From: Paenibacillus macquariensis
GTDB taxonomy: Bacteria; Bacillota; Bacilli; Paenibacillales; Paenibacillaceae
Direction: 5' to 3'
Length of the DNA stretch: 64,000 nt
NCBI RefSeq assembly: GCF_900156375.1
Contig: NZ_FTNK01000004.1
Span: forward strand, 186,001 to 250,000
The translations under genes were made by a program, and so were the position numbers. The notes under the pieces are model-generated. The model was not told the origin of the DNA and did not search any database. It saw only the letters and a program-made list of their open reading frames with translations. This document shows, piece by piece, positions 9,071 through 18,498 of the stretch. Position 1 is the first letter of the stretch. Each line of letters opens with the position of its first letter.

Positions 9071-10292
9071 ATTAGGCGTGATCGGTCTAGGGGGACGTGG
9101 AATTAGCCTATTAAGTAACCTACTGGACATGCCAGATGTTGAAATTTCGGCTGTTTGTGAAGTTTTTGATGACAGGCTTCAGGTGGGAATTGAACAGGTT
9201 GTAAAATCGGGGCGTCCCAAACCAGAGAGTTTTCATGACTATAGAGAACTGTTAGCACTGCCAAATATCGATGGGGTCGTTATTTTCACTTCATGGACCA
9301 GTCATGCCCAAATCGCAATTGCTGCCATGAAAGCAGGTAAATACACAGCAACAGAGGTCGGCGGGGCTTCGTCACTTGAAGAATGCTGGGACCTGGTTCG
9401 AACTTCTGAGGAAACAGGTATGCCTTGCATGTTGTTGGAAAATTGTTGTTATGTGCGCAATGAAATGGCGATCCTCCATATGGTCAAAAAAGGGATGTTC
9501 GGAGAATTGATTCATTGCCAAGGTGGCTATGAGCATGATCTTCGAGATGAAGTTGCGATGGGTCTTGAAAATAGACATTACCGTTACCAACAATATTTGA
9601 ACAGAAACGGTGAAATTTATCCCACTCACGAACTAGGGCCTATAGCCAAATACTTGGACATCAACCGTGGTAACCGATTTATGACGTTGACATCGATGGC
9701 CTCCAAAGCTCGTGGCATCCATGAGTGGGTGGTAGATCAATTCGGCAAGGATGATGCCAAGGCCAAATTGGCATTCGCCCAAGGAGATATCGTGACGACG
9801 ATGATCAAATGCGCACATGGGGAAACGATACTCCTAACTCATGACACGACTTTGCCTCGTCCGTATTCAAGAGGCGGCAGAGTGCAAGGGACACGGGGAC
9901 TTTGGATGGAAGATAACAATTCGATTCATATCGAAGGAAGAAGCCCTTTGCATACTTGGGAGTCCTTTGATCCTTACTTGAAGGAGTTTGAGCATCCACT
10001 ATGGGAGCAATATATTAAAATGGGTGTTCGGGGCGGACACGATGGCATGGATTATCTTTGCCTTCGAGCGTTTATAGATAGCGTTAAAGAAGGTACTCCA
10101 ACGCCTATCGATGTTTACGATACCGTTGCTTGGATGGGGGTTACAGCACTATCGGAGCAATCCATTGCTCTTGGTAGCATGCCGGTTCATTTTCCTGATT
10201 TTACGAATGGGCAATGGATTAATCGAGCGCCAAGCATGCCAAGCAAATATTCTCTGGATACTATCCCAACGAACGACCAGTTTGATTTATGA
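9042..10292 (+). CDS. Gfo/Idh/MocA oxidoreductase, GH109-like
   Basis: 416 aa. N-terminal Rossmann fold with GVIGLGGRGISLL for NAD binding, then MLLENCCYVRNEMAILHM and, near residue 188, NGEIYPTHELGPIAKYLDIN. These blocks resemble GH109 enzymes, which keep a tightly bound NAD and cleave N-acetylgalactosaminides by transient oxidation; the His of YPTH is the family's usual key residue. ATG at 9042 has GGGAGG nearby and overlaps the preceding gene. Its 3' end overlaps the convergent LysR gene by 32 bp. Simple sugar dehydrogenase activity is the alternative. Confidence 0.85.
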   Translation: MSQISSTKVRLGVIGLGGRGISLLSNLLDMPDVEISAVCEVFDDRLQVGIEQVVKSGRPKPESFHDYRELLALPNIDGVVIFTSWTSHAQIAIAAMKAGKYTATEVGGASSLEECWDLVRTSEETGMPCMLLENCCYVRNEMAILHMVKKGMFGELIHCQGGYEHDLRDEVAMGLENRHYRYQQYLNRNGEIYPTHELGPIAKYLDINRGNRFMTLTSMASKARGIHEWVVDQFGKDDAKAKLAFAQGDIVTTMIKCAHGETILLTHDTTLPRPYSRGGRVQGTRGLWMEDNNSIHIEGRSPLHTWESFDPYLKEFEHPLWEQYIKMGVRGGHDGMDYLCLRAFIDSVKEGTPTPIDVYDTVAWMGVTALSEQSIALGSMPVHFPDFTNGQWINRAPSMPSKYSLDTIPTNDQFDL

Positions 10293-11172
10293 CGTTTTGA
10301 AGAAAAGACTGCAATTCTTGTATAAATATTTTGGCTGCTTGCCCCATGAATTTGTCAGTACGATATAAGATGCAAATGTCTTGACTTGGCGTGGGGTGAA
10401 GCAGTTTTACGGCAACAATTTTGTCATTGTTCATATAATCTAGCAGCATTCGGGGAAGTATGGAGGCGCCTATACCTTGTTCGATCAAGGACACAAGCGT
10501 CGATAAAGTTGAGCTTACTATCGAATTGTCAATCGCGATTCCTTTTTCATCACAGCACGACTGGAGGACTTTCGAAATCTGATGTTCGGAACTGAACATG
10601 ACCATTTTTAGCTGCTGAAGTTGTTCGAACGGAAGTGCTTTTGACTTCGCAAGTGGGTGATCAGATCGGATTGCCAAGACAAACTCCTCGTGAAATAAGG
10701 GGATAATCGAGATTCTTTCATCTGGCTTGAGTGGCAATGTAGTGACTCCGAGATCTCTTGTGCCGTTAAGTACTTGTTCGTAAACGTCCACGGTCTCCGT
10801 AACGCTGATCGCAAGCTTTGGGTAAGTCTTATGGAAATCGATAAGTAAAGCGTCAAATAACAAATCCCCATCTCCCGGCAAAATGCCGATATCCAGCCTC
10901 CCACCTTCCATTTTCTTAAGATCAGATATTGCCCTTTTTGCATAGTCCACTTGTTCAAAGATTTTTTGGCTTTGCTCAAGCATAATTTTTCCTGCTTCGG
11001 TTAACTTGATCCGCTTGCCAATACGATCGAATAGAGGGAGCCCGAGCTCGTTCTCCAAAAACTTGATCTGCTGACTCAGATTCGACTGCGTGGTACATAT
11101 GTTTTCGGCCGCCCTTGAGAAATGCATCTCTTTACAAATTGCAACAAAGTATTCAAGCTGTCGAAGTTCCAA
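10261..11172 (-). CDS. LysR family transcriptional regulator
   Basis: 303 aa. The winged helix-turn-helix occupies the first 60 residues: LELRQLEYFVAICKEMHFSR, then TTQSNLSQQIKFLENELG and LFDRIGKRIKLTEAG. The rest is a periplasmic-binding-like effector domain (DIGILPGDGD, LAIRSDHPLAKSK). TTG at 11172 is preferred because AAAGGGG lies 8-12 bases upstream and LELRQLEYF is the family's usual start. It points toward the glycan genes, convergent with the GH109-like gene, and may regulate them, though no operator was identified. Confidence 0.92.
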   Translation of the reverse strand: MELRQLEYFVAICKEMHFSRAAENICTTQSNLSQQIKFLENELGLPLFDRIGKRIKLTEAGKIMLEQSQKIFEQVDYAKRAISDLKKMEGGRLDIGILPGDGDLLFDALLIDFHKTYPKLAISVTETVDVYEQVLNGTRDLGVTTLPLKPDERISIIPLFHEEFVLAIRSDHPLAKSKALPFEQLQQLKMVMFSSEHQISKVLQSCCDEKGIAIDNSIVSSTLSTLVSLIEQGIGASILPRMLLDYMNNDKIVAVKLLHPTPSQDICILYRTDKFMGQAAKIFIQELQSFLQNVINQTGRSLG

Positions 11173-11363
11173 TGTGCAATGCCCCTTTCGATGATAGATT
11201 TTCCTCAACTTGATTATAACGGCACAACCACGATTCCAACAATTTCTAATTTACCATTACTGAAACCGATCAAATGCATCGGAATCTCGTGATTGTTGCG
11301 TTGTGTTGCGTCAAGGTAAGATTGAGATGTGAAAAGAACAACTCAAATAGGAGGAGGATTCAT

Positions 11364-11843
11364 ATGACACAATCGATTATCAATACGGGGAAAGTGCTTC
11401 GTCAGATCATCATCGGTCAGCTTCAGGGTGTATCGGATTCACAGATGGACATCCAGCCGGAGGGCTTCCATAATACGGTTCGCTGGAATGTTGGTCACAT
11501 GGTGTATTGGTTGGATAAATACGCAACATTAAGTTTCGGCTCCCCATCAGCCATTCCGGCTCAATACGAGACTTTATTTAACTCGGGAACGAAACCTTCG
11601 GATTGGACGGTAACACCTCCGTTGAAGGATGAACTGATCGGGATATTAATGGCACAGCTTTCCAGTCTCTCTGAACTGACACCAGAAATGCTCGAGCAGA
11701 AGCTACAATCGCCGTTTGAAATAGGTCCGTTTCAATTCGTTACAGCAGGGGAATTGTTTAATTTCGCATTGATGCATGAATCGATTCACCTTGGCGTCCT
11801 GATGAGTCAGTTAAAGCTCGTACCCCAAAGTTCCAACATTTGA
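11364..11843 (+). CDS. DinB superfamily protein
   Basis: 159 aa from the ATG at 11364, with AGGAGGAGG 7 bases upstream (upstream in-frame codons rejected). DinB-type four-helix bundle features: NTVRWNVGHMVYWLDKYATL with a candidate metal His, and a C-terminal ALMHESIHLGVLMSQLK carrying the other two candidate His. Family members are metal-dependent, often thiol-linked enzymes or stress proteins; the exact function is unknown. A single-gene unit ended by the hairpin at 11915-11948. Confidence 0.8.
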   Translation: MTQSIINTGKVLRQIIIGQLQGVSDSQMDIQPEGFHNTVRWNVGHMVYWLDKYATLSFGSPSAIPAQYETLFNSGTKPSDWTVTPPLKDELIGILMAQLSSLSELTPEMLEQKLQSPFEIGPFQFVTAGELFNFALMHESIHLGVLMSQLKLVPQSSNI

Positions 11844-11914
11844 GTTAAGAGCGATCGAGTGATCCAGGTGAAAGAGTGAGGTTGAGGTGGAGTCATTTAG
11901 GATTAACGAGTTAA

Positions 11915-11948
11915 GGGTAGCACTGTGAAGTTTTCCACGGTACTACCC
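11915..11948. terminator. Hairpin terminator between convergent genes
   Basis: GGGTAGCACTGTG (11915-11927) pairs with CACGGTACTACCC (11936-11948) apart from one mismatch and one G-U pair. The T-run is weak. It sits between the DinB gene and the opposing Lrp pseudogene, so it can serve both directions. Confidence 0.5.
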
Positions 11949-11981
11949 TATTTTCATGCCCGTTTTCTCACCTAACTTGCT

Positions 11982-12388
11982 CTATACAATACTTTTATCC
12001 TCGAATCTTGTTGATAGAACAATTAGGGTCGTTGAAAATCCGAAAGTGTTGCATGTATCAAGAAAACTTGTTAAAGATTCACTCGTTTCCGTTAACACTT
12101 TCATTAACTAGTCCTGTAAAGGTCAATGATCTCAGGAGCCGATTCACTGAAAGCTTCGAAATCCGTGCATTTATTCGATTTGAACAAAATGAATGCGGTT
12201 GTATACTTGCCTAGCTTAGATGGAGAGAGCTCCGCCCGATAGCCCATTATTACTCCTTGCTCCTCCAGCTTTCGAATTCTTTCCGTTACTGCTGGCTGCG
12301 ACATCGCTATGTTTCGGCTCAACTCGGATATGGGAATCCGGGCATTGTTGTGTAGCGATGATAAGATTTTAGTATCGATTTGGTCCAT
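11982..12388 (-). pseudogene. Lrp/AsnC family regulator, frameshifted
   Basis: The intact N-terminal DNA-binding domain reads IDTKILSSLHNNARIPISEL and MSQPAVTERIRKLEEQGVI. The frame stops after EIIDLYRTS. In another frame the sequence resumes with VLTETSESLTSFLDTCNTFG and STTLIVLSTRFEDKSIV before a stop at 11982, matching the end of the Lrp effector domain. About six residues (usually G-D-Y-x-x-L-L-K) are missing at the junction, so a small deletion with frameshift near 12108 has broken the gene. The first 94 residues could still make a DNA-binding fragment. Confidence 0.8.
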
Positions 12389-12538
12389 AAATACAACACC
12401 TCATTCTTAAAGGTCAACAGTCTAAAGCAACTTAATAATTAATTTTCTAAACCCTGAATGCCTTAGTAATCTTATTTAAATTGTATGTTATCTTTCATAA
12501 AATGTCATTATCAAGCGAAACACAAAAGGAGAAGAAGA

Positions 12539-13369
12539 ATGATGACATTGCCATTAAACGAATGTGGAAAGAACGACGGGGTACATTTTTTTACGACAGG
12601 AGATGGGCACCGTATTGCATATCGATTCGATGGACCAGCAAATGGACCTGTATTGGTTCTCGCAAACTCAATTGCTACAACGTTTCACATGTGGGATGGA
12701 CAAATTGAAGAGTTATCGAACCATTTTCGCGTACTCCGCTACGATTTTCGGGGACATGGCGCCTCGGATGCCCCCATAGGAACATATTCGATTGATCGGA
12801 TGGGAAGGGATGTGGTCGAGCTTCTCGACGCGCTCCATATCAGCAAAGTACATTTCCTCGGACTTTCGCTTGGTGGTTTTGTCGGACAATGGCTCGGCAT
12901 CCATGTTCCTGAGCGGATTGATCGACTGATTCTGGTCACTACATCCTCTAACTTAGGTCCTCCCGAAACATTCGATAGACAGATAGCCGGCGTATGGAAA
13001 GCTGAAAACCTATCAGAAATCGCCGACACGTTTCTTGGTAACTGGTTCCCTCCTCATATGTTGGAGACAGAAGGGGATGTCATATCATCTTTTCGAGCAA
13101 TGATACTCTCCACGAATAAGCAAGGGCGTGCAGGCGCATATGCTGCGATCCGTGATTCAGATATGCACCGGACCATTGCACTTATTAATAGTCCGACATT
13201 GGTGATTGCTGGACAGTACGATAAGGTGACTCTTCCTAGTCATAACGAATTAATCGCTGCAACGGTGCCTAATGCGAAATATGTCTTGCTACCTACAGTC
13301 CATATGCCGAATATAGAGCGTCAGGCCGATTTTCTGAAGGCAGTGTTCGAATTCTTGCTCCTGAAATAA
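12539..13369 (+). CDS. Alpha/beta hydrolase, enol-lactonase-like
   Basis: 276 aa from ATG 12539 with AAGGAGAAG upstream. Classic alpha/beta hydrolase motifs: LANSIATTFHMWD (oxyanion loop region), YDFRGHGASD, nucleophile elbow GLSLGG, acid in GQYDKVT and the catalytic His in PTVHMPNIE. Order and length match PcaD-type 3-oxoadipate enol-lactonases and related carboxyl esterases. The convergent neighbour is an aromatic-ring monooxygenase, so a role in aromatic compound breakdown is plausible but inferred. Confidence 0.87.
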   Translation: MMTLPLNECGKNDGVHFFTTGDGHRIAYRFDGPANGPVLVLANSIATTFHMWDGQIEELSNHFRVLRYDFRGHGASDAPIGTYSIDRMGRDVVELLDALHISKVHFLGLSLGGFVGQWLGIHVPERIDRLILVTTSSNLGPPETFDRQIAGVWKAENLSEIADTFLGNWFPPHMLETEGDVISSFRAMILSTNKQGRAGAYAAIRDSDMHRTIALINSPTLVIAGQYDKVTLPSHNELIAATVPNAKYVLLPTVHMPNIERQADFLKAVFEFLLLK

Positions 13370-13418
13370 ATGGGTAAAGATTTCATTTTGAAGAGCTTTT
13401 ATATCTAGTTATTTTTAC

Positions 13419-14936
13419 CTATTGTAGAGGCGCAAATCTTTTTGCCACTCGGTAAAAAGATTCCTTCCAGTCGTTCGTGATGATGCTTCCAATGTAACCA
13501 TCTGGTCGGATCAAAATCAAGGTGTCCCCAGTGATGCCATAAATACTTTGCATTTCACCCGAAGCATCATGAAGTCTCATATCATCGTCTCCACTGCCAT
13601 GACCAACGGAATAACGTTTCAATTCCGCACCTCCTGGCGACCATTTCAGTTCTTGAAGTGCATGGGTAGCGTTCGTACCAAAGGCTAGAAGCGTAAAGTG
13701 CGGCCCTTTATAAATATCGAATAGACGTTGAACACCATCTGCTCCGGTACAAGGTGCGTCAGGTGCCCTGTCACCAACCTTTAGCGTCTTGGTTGCTGCA
13801 GCGTCAGAAGGGGCAAGTGGTCCAGCATAATAGGTGATGCCTAGTTGGCGCTCCTCGTCACCGCGCTTGAGGGCGGAGAGACGTAGCTTATCAATGCCTG
13901 CATATAGCTCGCTAGACTTGCCAAGTACACGTGCGGCAATCGGCAGTCGTTCCTCTTCGTAACTATCAAGAAGACTGTCGGGAGCACCAGCGAGCACTTG
14001 ACCGATTTTCCAACCGAGATTATAGGCATCCTGTACACCAGTGTTTAGTCCCTGTCCACCTGAAGGGGGATGAACGTGAGCAGCATCACCTGCCAGAAAA
14101 ACTCGGTCCAAGCGATATTTCTTAGCAAGACGAATATTAGGCCGAAATACCGAGGTCCATGTGATGTTATGAAGCCTTAAACCAGTGAGCTTGTCGAATA
14201 GTAGGATTAGTGCATCTTCATTAAGGTCAGGCTTTTCGTTTGGCGTGAGTCGAATCATAATCTGGAATTGATCGGAATGAGGCAGGGGACATGCGGCGAC
14301 GGTTTTACCGTGCGTACGTGCCCATATATGCCACCGATCACGAGACAGTCCGTCAATTGTTGCATCAATGATAAGTGAACGATCAGTGTCAAAGGTTTCT
14401 CCAACGAATGGAATGCCTGAAGCCTTACGGACGGTACTCGAGCCACCGTCAGCTCCAACTAAATATTTGCTGCGAACCACTTCTCCCGATGAAAGTGTTG
14501 ACGTCACGCCGTTTGAATCCTGTTCGAAGTTATCAACGCTAGTATCGAAATAAATGGACAGCCCAAAGCGGTCGATCAGGCGATGCAAAATCGCGTCGGT
14601 TCGGTTCTGAGGCAATAGCAAAATATTCGGATAAGGAACGCTGGAAGTCGCCTTTATATTCTGCATCATCCGCCAAGGCAAGGTAATGGGACCAAGATGG
14701 AAGCCCGCGACGGGGTAAGGACCGCCTTCAGCGAGAGCTTCATCAACTACGCCGAGATCGTGGAACACCTCCTGGGTCCGTGGCTGGAGACCTTTGGCAC
14801 GAGATCCCTTGAAAGCGTGCTGAGCTTTATCAACTAATCTTACTGTAAGCCCTCGCCGCAGTAGGTCAGCAGCTAGCGTTGAACCTGTAGGACCAGCGCC
14901 GGCGATGAGTACATCAACATCATGGATTTCAGTCAT
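13419..14936 (-). CDS. FAD-dependent aromatic monooxygenase, PheA/TfdB type
   Basis: 505 aa. The N-terminal GAGPTG (residues 13-18) binds the FAD ADP part, the DG motif is LVGADGGSSTVRKASG, and the GD motif is FLAGDAAHVHPPSGGQG followed by LNTGVQDAYNLGWKI. A C-terminal thioredoxin-like tail (GDRAPDAPC) is present, as in phenol hydroxylase and rifampicin monooxygenase relatives. It hydroxylates an aromatic ring using NAD(P)H and oxygen; the substrate is unknown. Transcribed divergently from a MarR regulator, with three palindromes in the shared gap. Confidence 0.88.
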   Translation of the reverse strand: MTEIHDVDVLIAGAGPTGSTLAADLLRRGLTVRLVDKAQHAFKGSRAKGLQPRTQEVFHDLGVVDEALAEGGPYPVAGFHLGPITLPWRMMQNIKATSSVPYPNILLLPQNRTDAILHRLIDRFGLSIYFDTSVDNFEQDSNGVTSTLSSGEVVRSKYLVGADGGSSTVRKASGIPFVGETFDTDRSLIIDATIDGLSRDRWHIWARTHGKTVAACPLPHSDQFQIMIRLTPNEKPDLNEDALILLFDKLTGLRLHNITWTSVFRPNIRLAKKYRLDRVFLAGDAAHVHPPSGGQGLNTGVQDAYNLGWKIGQVLAGAPDSLLDSYEEERLPIAARVLGKSSELYAGIDKLRLSALKRGDEERQLGITYYAGPLAPSDAAATKTLKVGDRAPDAPCTGADGVQRLFDIYKGPHFTLLAFGTNATHALQELKWSPGGAELKRYSVGHGSGDDDMRLHDASGEMQSIYGITGDTLILIRPDGYIGSIITNDWKESFYRVAKRFAPLQ

Positions 14937-14961
14937 TTTGTATTACCTCCAAAAACTTATT

Positions 14962-15043
14962 GTTTCCAAGGAAACGTAACGTTTCTTATGAAACAATAAT
15001 AATGCTAAGGGTAATCTTTTGTCAATATTGTTTCCGTGGAAAC
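14962..15043. promoter_or_regulatory. Three palindromic operators for the MarR regulator
   Basis: GTTTCCAAGGAAAC (14962-14975), GTTTCTTATGAAAC (14981-14994) and GTTTCCGTGGAAAC (15030-15043) share the GTTTC-N4-GAAAC pattern. Two lie between the monooxygenase -10 and its start, one just beyond the -35 and beside the divergent promoter. Binding by the MarR protein next door would control both genes. Confidence 0.65.
14996..15025 (-). promoter_or_regulatory. Sigma-A type promoter of the monooxygenase
   Basis: On the minus strand, TTGACA (15020-15025), 18-base spacer, TATTAT (14996-15001). It is flanked by the operators on both sides. A divergent TATACT at 15067-15072 with a poor -35 may serve the MarR gene. 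Confidence 0.5.
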
Positions 15044-15100
15044 TTTATTTATTATTTTTCCCTTGTTATACTGGTATCACTGATATCGGAGGGGAACTAA

Positions 15101-15823
15101 ATGAGCAATCATGCAATTGACAAGCAATTAAAAGAACACTTGATCAAGGAACTAATAGAAAAAGTTAGTGCGATGCAGCATAAATTTCAATCCGAAGATG
15201 ACGAAGAGAAGGACTGGCTGATTCAAAATAGTCCTAATCCTGTCGTTGCAGAGTTGGTCAAAGAACTGACAGTTATGATGCTGCACGTTATTGACGCGAT
15301 TGGTAAACTCGAGCCGGTAAATGGGATTACCATTTCTAAGCAATTAGGGATTTCCAAAGGGAGTGTCTCCAAAATCACCAAAAAACTGGTAGATAGAAAA
15401 GTCATTCAAATTGAGTATCTGCCAGATAACAAAAAAGAAATTTTGTTTCGAACTACACCAATGGGAAACGAGATCTATCGTTTGCATATAGCCCTGCATC
15501 ATCAAATTGAAATCGGGGTTAATCATTTTTTACAACGGTATAGTGAAGAAGAGCTACGTTTTCTCGTTAATACGTTTCAAGAAACGTTAAAAGCATCTTG
15601 GGTTTTATCGGAGTCAAATGAGGAATTTAACGCACCCATTCAGAGCGACGAACGCACCAAGAATGCGCAAGTAACAGACACGATCCTAACTGCTACAGTA
15701 AACAAGGAAATGGAAGAGATTGCGGAAATGCTAAACAATCTGGATTTAAGTAACTTAAAAAAGGCAAAAACGATACTTAAAAATGTCTTTTTTACGGACT
15801 ATACGGACTCTGTGGTTGAATGA
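15101..15823 (+). CDS. MarR-type winged-helix regulator
   Basis: 240 aa; GGAGGGG lies just before the ATG. The winged-helix core (about residues 50-125) reads GITISKQLGISKGSVSKITK then KKLVDRKVIQIEYLPDNKKE and FRTTPMGNEIYRLH. The C-terminal tail of about 80 residues is longer than in most MarR proteins and not recognised. Divergent from the monooxygenase, with three GTTTC-N4-GAAAC palindromes between the genes, so likely a repressor released by an aromatic ligand; the ligand is unknown. Confidence 0.82.
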   Translation: MSNHAIDKQLKEHLIKELIEKVSAMQHKFQSEDDEEKDWLIQNSPNPVVAELVKELTVMMLHVIDAIGKLEPVNGITISKQLGISKGSVSKITKKLVDRKVIQIEYLPDNKKEILFRTTPMGNEIYRLHIALHHQIEIGVNHFLQRYSEEELRFLVNTFQETLKASWVLSESNEEFNAPIQSDERTKNAQVTDTILTATVNKEMEEIAEMLNNLDLSNLKKAKTILKNVFFTDYTDSVVE

Positions 15824-15923
15824 AGGGGATTTTGTGTCAATTCACTACTGAATTGATTTGAATATCATGAAAAACTTCATCCGTATAGTTAGAAGTGAAA
15901 GCAAGTAACAAGCTCTCCGGATG

Positions 15924-15988
15924 AATACAAAGGTACCCAACGTCTAGATACTTTTTCTAAGTGTCATGGCGATGGGTACCTTTGTATT
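15924..15988. terminator. Long perfect inverted repeat after the MarR gene
   Basis: AATACAAAGGTACCCA (15924-15939) is exactly inverted at 15973-15988 and ends in TTTG. The loop is long (33 bases). Probably a bidirectional terminator or a decayed repeat. The rest of the gap to 16200 shows nothing further. Confidence 0.5.
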
Positions 15989-16238
15989 TTGAATAACGAA
16001 TAGGGGATCCTTTAATTTTCATAACTGAATAGAGGTTCTAATCAAGCATAGATATAGAAGATCGAATTCTATACAATTTTCTTTTTTGAATGTATATTTT
16101 AGAGAAATGTTAAAAATTTGTAGCTGAATTACTCCGGAATTTGAAGGGATGTTATGTTTTTATTCTTTTTGAAAGGAATGGGACTTGTTACGATGACATT
16201 AGATCAATATGAATTATAAATTGGGAGTGGACCATTTA

Positions 16239-16397
16239 TTGAGAAAAATTACAGCAATTAGAGTCGGCGCCTGGCAACATGAGGCGGGAACTTATGCGCC
16301 TTACTCATTGAGCAATCCAGAATTGATTCAATTTTTTGCCGTTGTTGATGCAGACCAACTGCGTAGAGAAATCTTTCGCAAATGTCATCACATATAA
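16239..16397 (+). pseudogene. Relic of a Gfo/Idh/MocA dehydrogenase N-terminus
   Basis: 52 codons from TTG 16239 with GGGAGTGG upstream. The reading RKITAIRVGAWQHEAGTYAP and then SNPELIQFFAVVDADQLRRE resembles the start of a sugar dehydrogenase (first strand, then AVVDxD). It stops at 16397, where the full protein would run on for 300 residues. It directly precedes the GH38-like gene and suggests a larger sugar-use operon has been pruned. Confidence 0.42.
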
Positions 16398-16416
16398 ATA
16401 ATAGGAGGGCAAATTT

Positions 16417-18498
16417 ATGACTACAGTAAAAAAAGTACACGTTATTTTCAAGACCCATCTGGATATGGGATTCACGGATCTAGCTGCTAATGTGGTTGAT
16501 AAGTATATGAAATTGTTTATTCCGCAAGCCTTGTCGTTGGCTGAACGAATGGAGAGAGAAGACGGACAGTCGAAATTTATTTGGACCGTTGGGTCTTGGT
16601 TGATCGAGGAATATTTGCAAACCGCTTCGGAAGAGCAGAGGAATGAGATGGAGCAGGCGATTAGAAGAGGCGAAATTGCTTGGCACGGTCTTCCTTTTAC
16701 AACCCATACGGAATTGATGGATCAAACACTGCTTGAATATGGCGTGTCGATTTCTAAGAAATTGGATCAACGATACGGGAAAAAGACCATTGCTGCGAAA
16801 ATGTCGGATGTCCCCGGACATTCGATCGGCATCGTACCTATATTGGCTAAATACGGAATTCGATATTTACATGTAGGCATAAATCCTTCTTGCAAACCTC
16901 CATGCGTGCCGAAAGCGTTTGTTTGGAGGGCGAGCGGCGGATCCGAACTGATCGTGAACTATGCGGATGATTATGGTCAAGCCTTGAAAGTGGAAGGACT
17001 TGAAGATGTGCTCTATTTTGCCCACACAGGTGATAATATGGGTCCACCGTCTATTGAAGAAATAGAGGGGATTTACAGGCAATTGCAATCTGAATACCCG
17101 GATGCTGAAATTGTCGCGTCGACACTGGATGCATTTGCTGAAAAATTGCTTCAATGTAAGGATGTCCTACCGGTTGTCACTGAGGAAATTGGTGATACGT
17201 GGATCCAAGGTACGGCTTCCGATCCGTTGAAAGTGGCTCGATTCCGCGAATTGCTAAGACTAAGGGATAAATGGGTAAGTACGGGATCACTAGATCCAGA
17301 GAGCGAAAGTTACGGTAAGTTTTGCAATCGACTCTTGTTAATACCTGAACATACCTGGGGGCTAGATGAGAAAAAATATTTGTCGGATAACGTAAATTAC
17401 GCTGCAACAGATTTCAAAGCGGCGAGATTGAAGGATCACATTAAGAATGAAGAATTGCAAGGTCCGTATTATGAATTTAATCAATTTGCACGAATGGATC
17501 GCAGCTATCGGCATTTTGAAAGTTCGTGGGAGGAACAGCGCGCATATCTGGAACAGGCAGTGTCAGCGCTTAGTTTGGAGTTACAAATCGAAGCAAAGAA
17601 AGCATTAGACAGTCTGAATCCTGTCGGTATGAATGATTGGAATGACGGTGAAGACATTGAAAATATTGAAATGAACCGCGTCTATACGTTCGGCAAATTT
17701 CATGTTAGTTTCGCTTCTGACGGTTCAATCGATCGATTGGTTGATACAAATGGAAAAGTATGGGCAGACGAAGATAACAGGTTGGCTGTCTACCGATATG
17801 AAACGTTTGGGAAAGAAAACTACGACCGCTATTTTAAGGAATATACGATTAACCTGAAACAGCATTTCGAATGGGCGATTCCAGATCACGCCAAGCCAGG
17901 AATTGAATTTGCCATTCCTGTACCGGAAAATAAGCAGTACCGTCCAATTCTAAGAAGACTTCAGTTGGAAAAACGAGAGGGCACCGACAAAGTATATGCG
18001 CATCTAGAGATGCCAACCGATTCTAGTCAGTATTACGGCGCACCCCATAAGCTCGTGATCATATACACGTTCCATCATAGTGATTATGACATCGATGTGG
18101 AGCTGAACTGGATGGATAAACCCGCGTGCCGTTTGCCTGAAGCTAGCTGGTTCTCGTTTGTACCTAGCGTTGACAATCCGAATAAATGGACGATGGATAA
18201 ACTAGGTTCACAGATTTCGCCATTAACGGTAGTAAAAAACGGCAATCGAAATATGCACGCTGTAAATTCGGAACTTTATTATGAAGGTGCAGATGGGAAC
18301 CTGATCATCGAGACGTTGGATGCTCCAATCGTATGTCCGGGTGAAACTAGATTGCTTCAATTCAACAATACGTTCGCTCCGCTAGAAGGTGGATTTCATT
18401 TTAATTTGCATAACAACGTATGGGGGACGAATTTTCGCATGTGGTTTGAGGAAGATATGAAATTTCGCTTCCGTATACGGTTGAGGTCTAATCGTTAA
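16417..18498 (+). CDS. GH38-like alpha-mannosidase family protein (DUF5054)
   Basis: 693 aa; GGAGGG lies upstream of the ATG. The N-terminus VHVIFKTHLDMGFTDLAANV carries the H-x-D zinc pair typical of GH38 and related catalytic domains, then WTVGSWLIEEYL, KMSDVPGHSIGIVPILAKYG (candidate nucleophile Asp) and VNYADDYGQ. The C-terminal half is beta-rich, as in mannosidases. No signal peptide. DUF5054 members are GH38-like enzymes of mostly untested specificity. Relics of a dehydrogenase (upstream) and an enolase-type dehydratase (downstream) suggest a former sugar catabolic operon. Confidence 0.85.
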   Translation: MTTVKKVHVIFKTHLDMGFTDLAANVVDKYMKLFIPQALSLAERMEREDGQSKFIWTVGSWLIEEYLQTASEEQRNEMEQAIRRGEIAWHGLPFTTHTELMDQTLLEYGVSISKKLDQRYGKKTIAAKMSDVPGHSIGIVPILAKYGIRYLHVGINPSCKPPCVPKAFVWRASGGSELIVNYADDYGQALKVEGLEDVLYFAHTGDNMGPPSIEEIEGIYRQLQSEYPDAEIVASTLDAFAEKLLQCKDVLPVVTEEIGDTWIQGTASDPLKVARFRELLRLRDKWVSTGSLDPESESYGKFCNRLLLIPEHTWGLDEKKYLSDNVNYAATDFKAARLKDHIKNEELQGPYYEFNQFARMDRSYRHFESSWEEQRAYLEQAVSALSLELQIEAKKALDSLNPVGMNDWNDGEDIENIEMNRVYTFGKFHVSFASDGSIDRLVDTNGKVWADEDNRLAVYRYETFGKENYDRYFKEYTINLKQHFEWAIPDHAKPGIEFAIPVPENKQYRPILRRLQLEKREGTDKVYAHLEMPTDSSQYYGAPHKLVIIYTFHHSDYDIDVELNWMDKPACRLPEASWFSFVPSVDNPNKWTMDKLGSQISPLTVVKNGNRNMHAVNSELYYEGADGNLIIETLDAPIVCPGETRLLQFNNTFAPLEGGFHFNLHNNVWGTNFRMWFEEDMKFRFRIRLRSNR

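Noticed and set aside
15924..15988. Interpretation as a riboswitch
   Set aside because: A simple perfect inverted repeat with a long loop downstream of a gene fits a terminator or repeat better than an aptamer.
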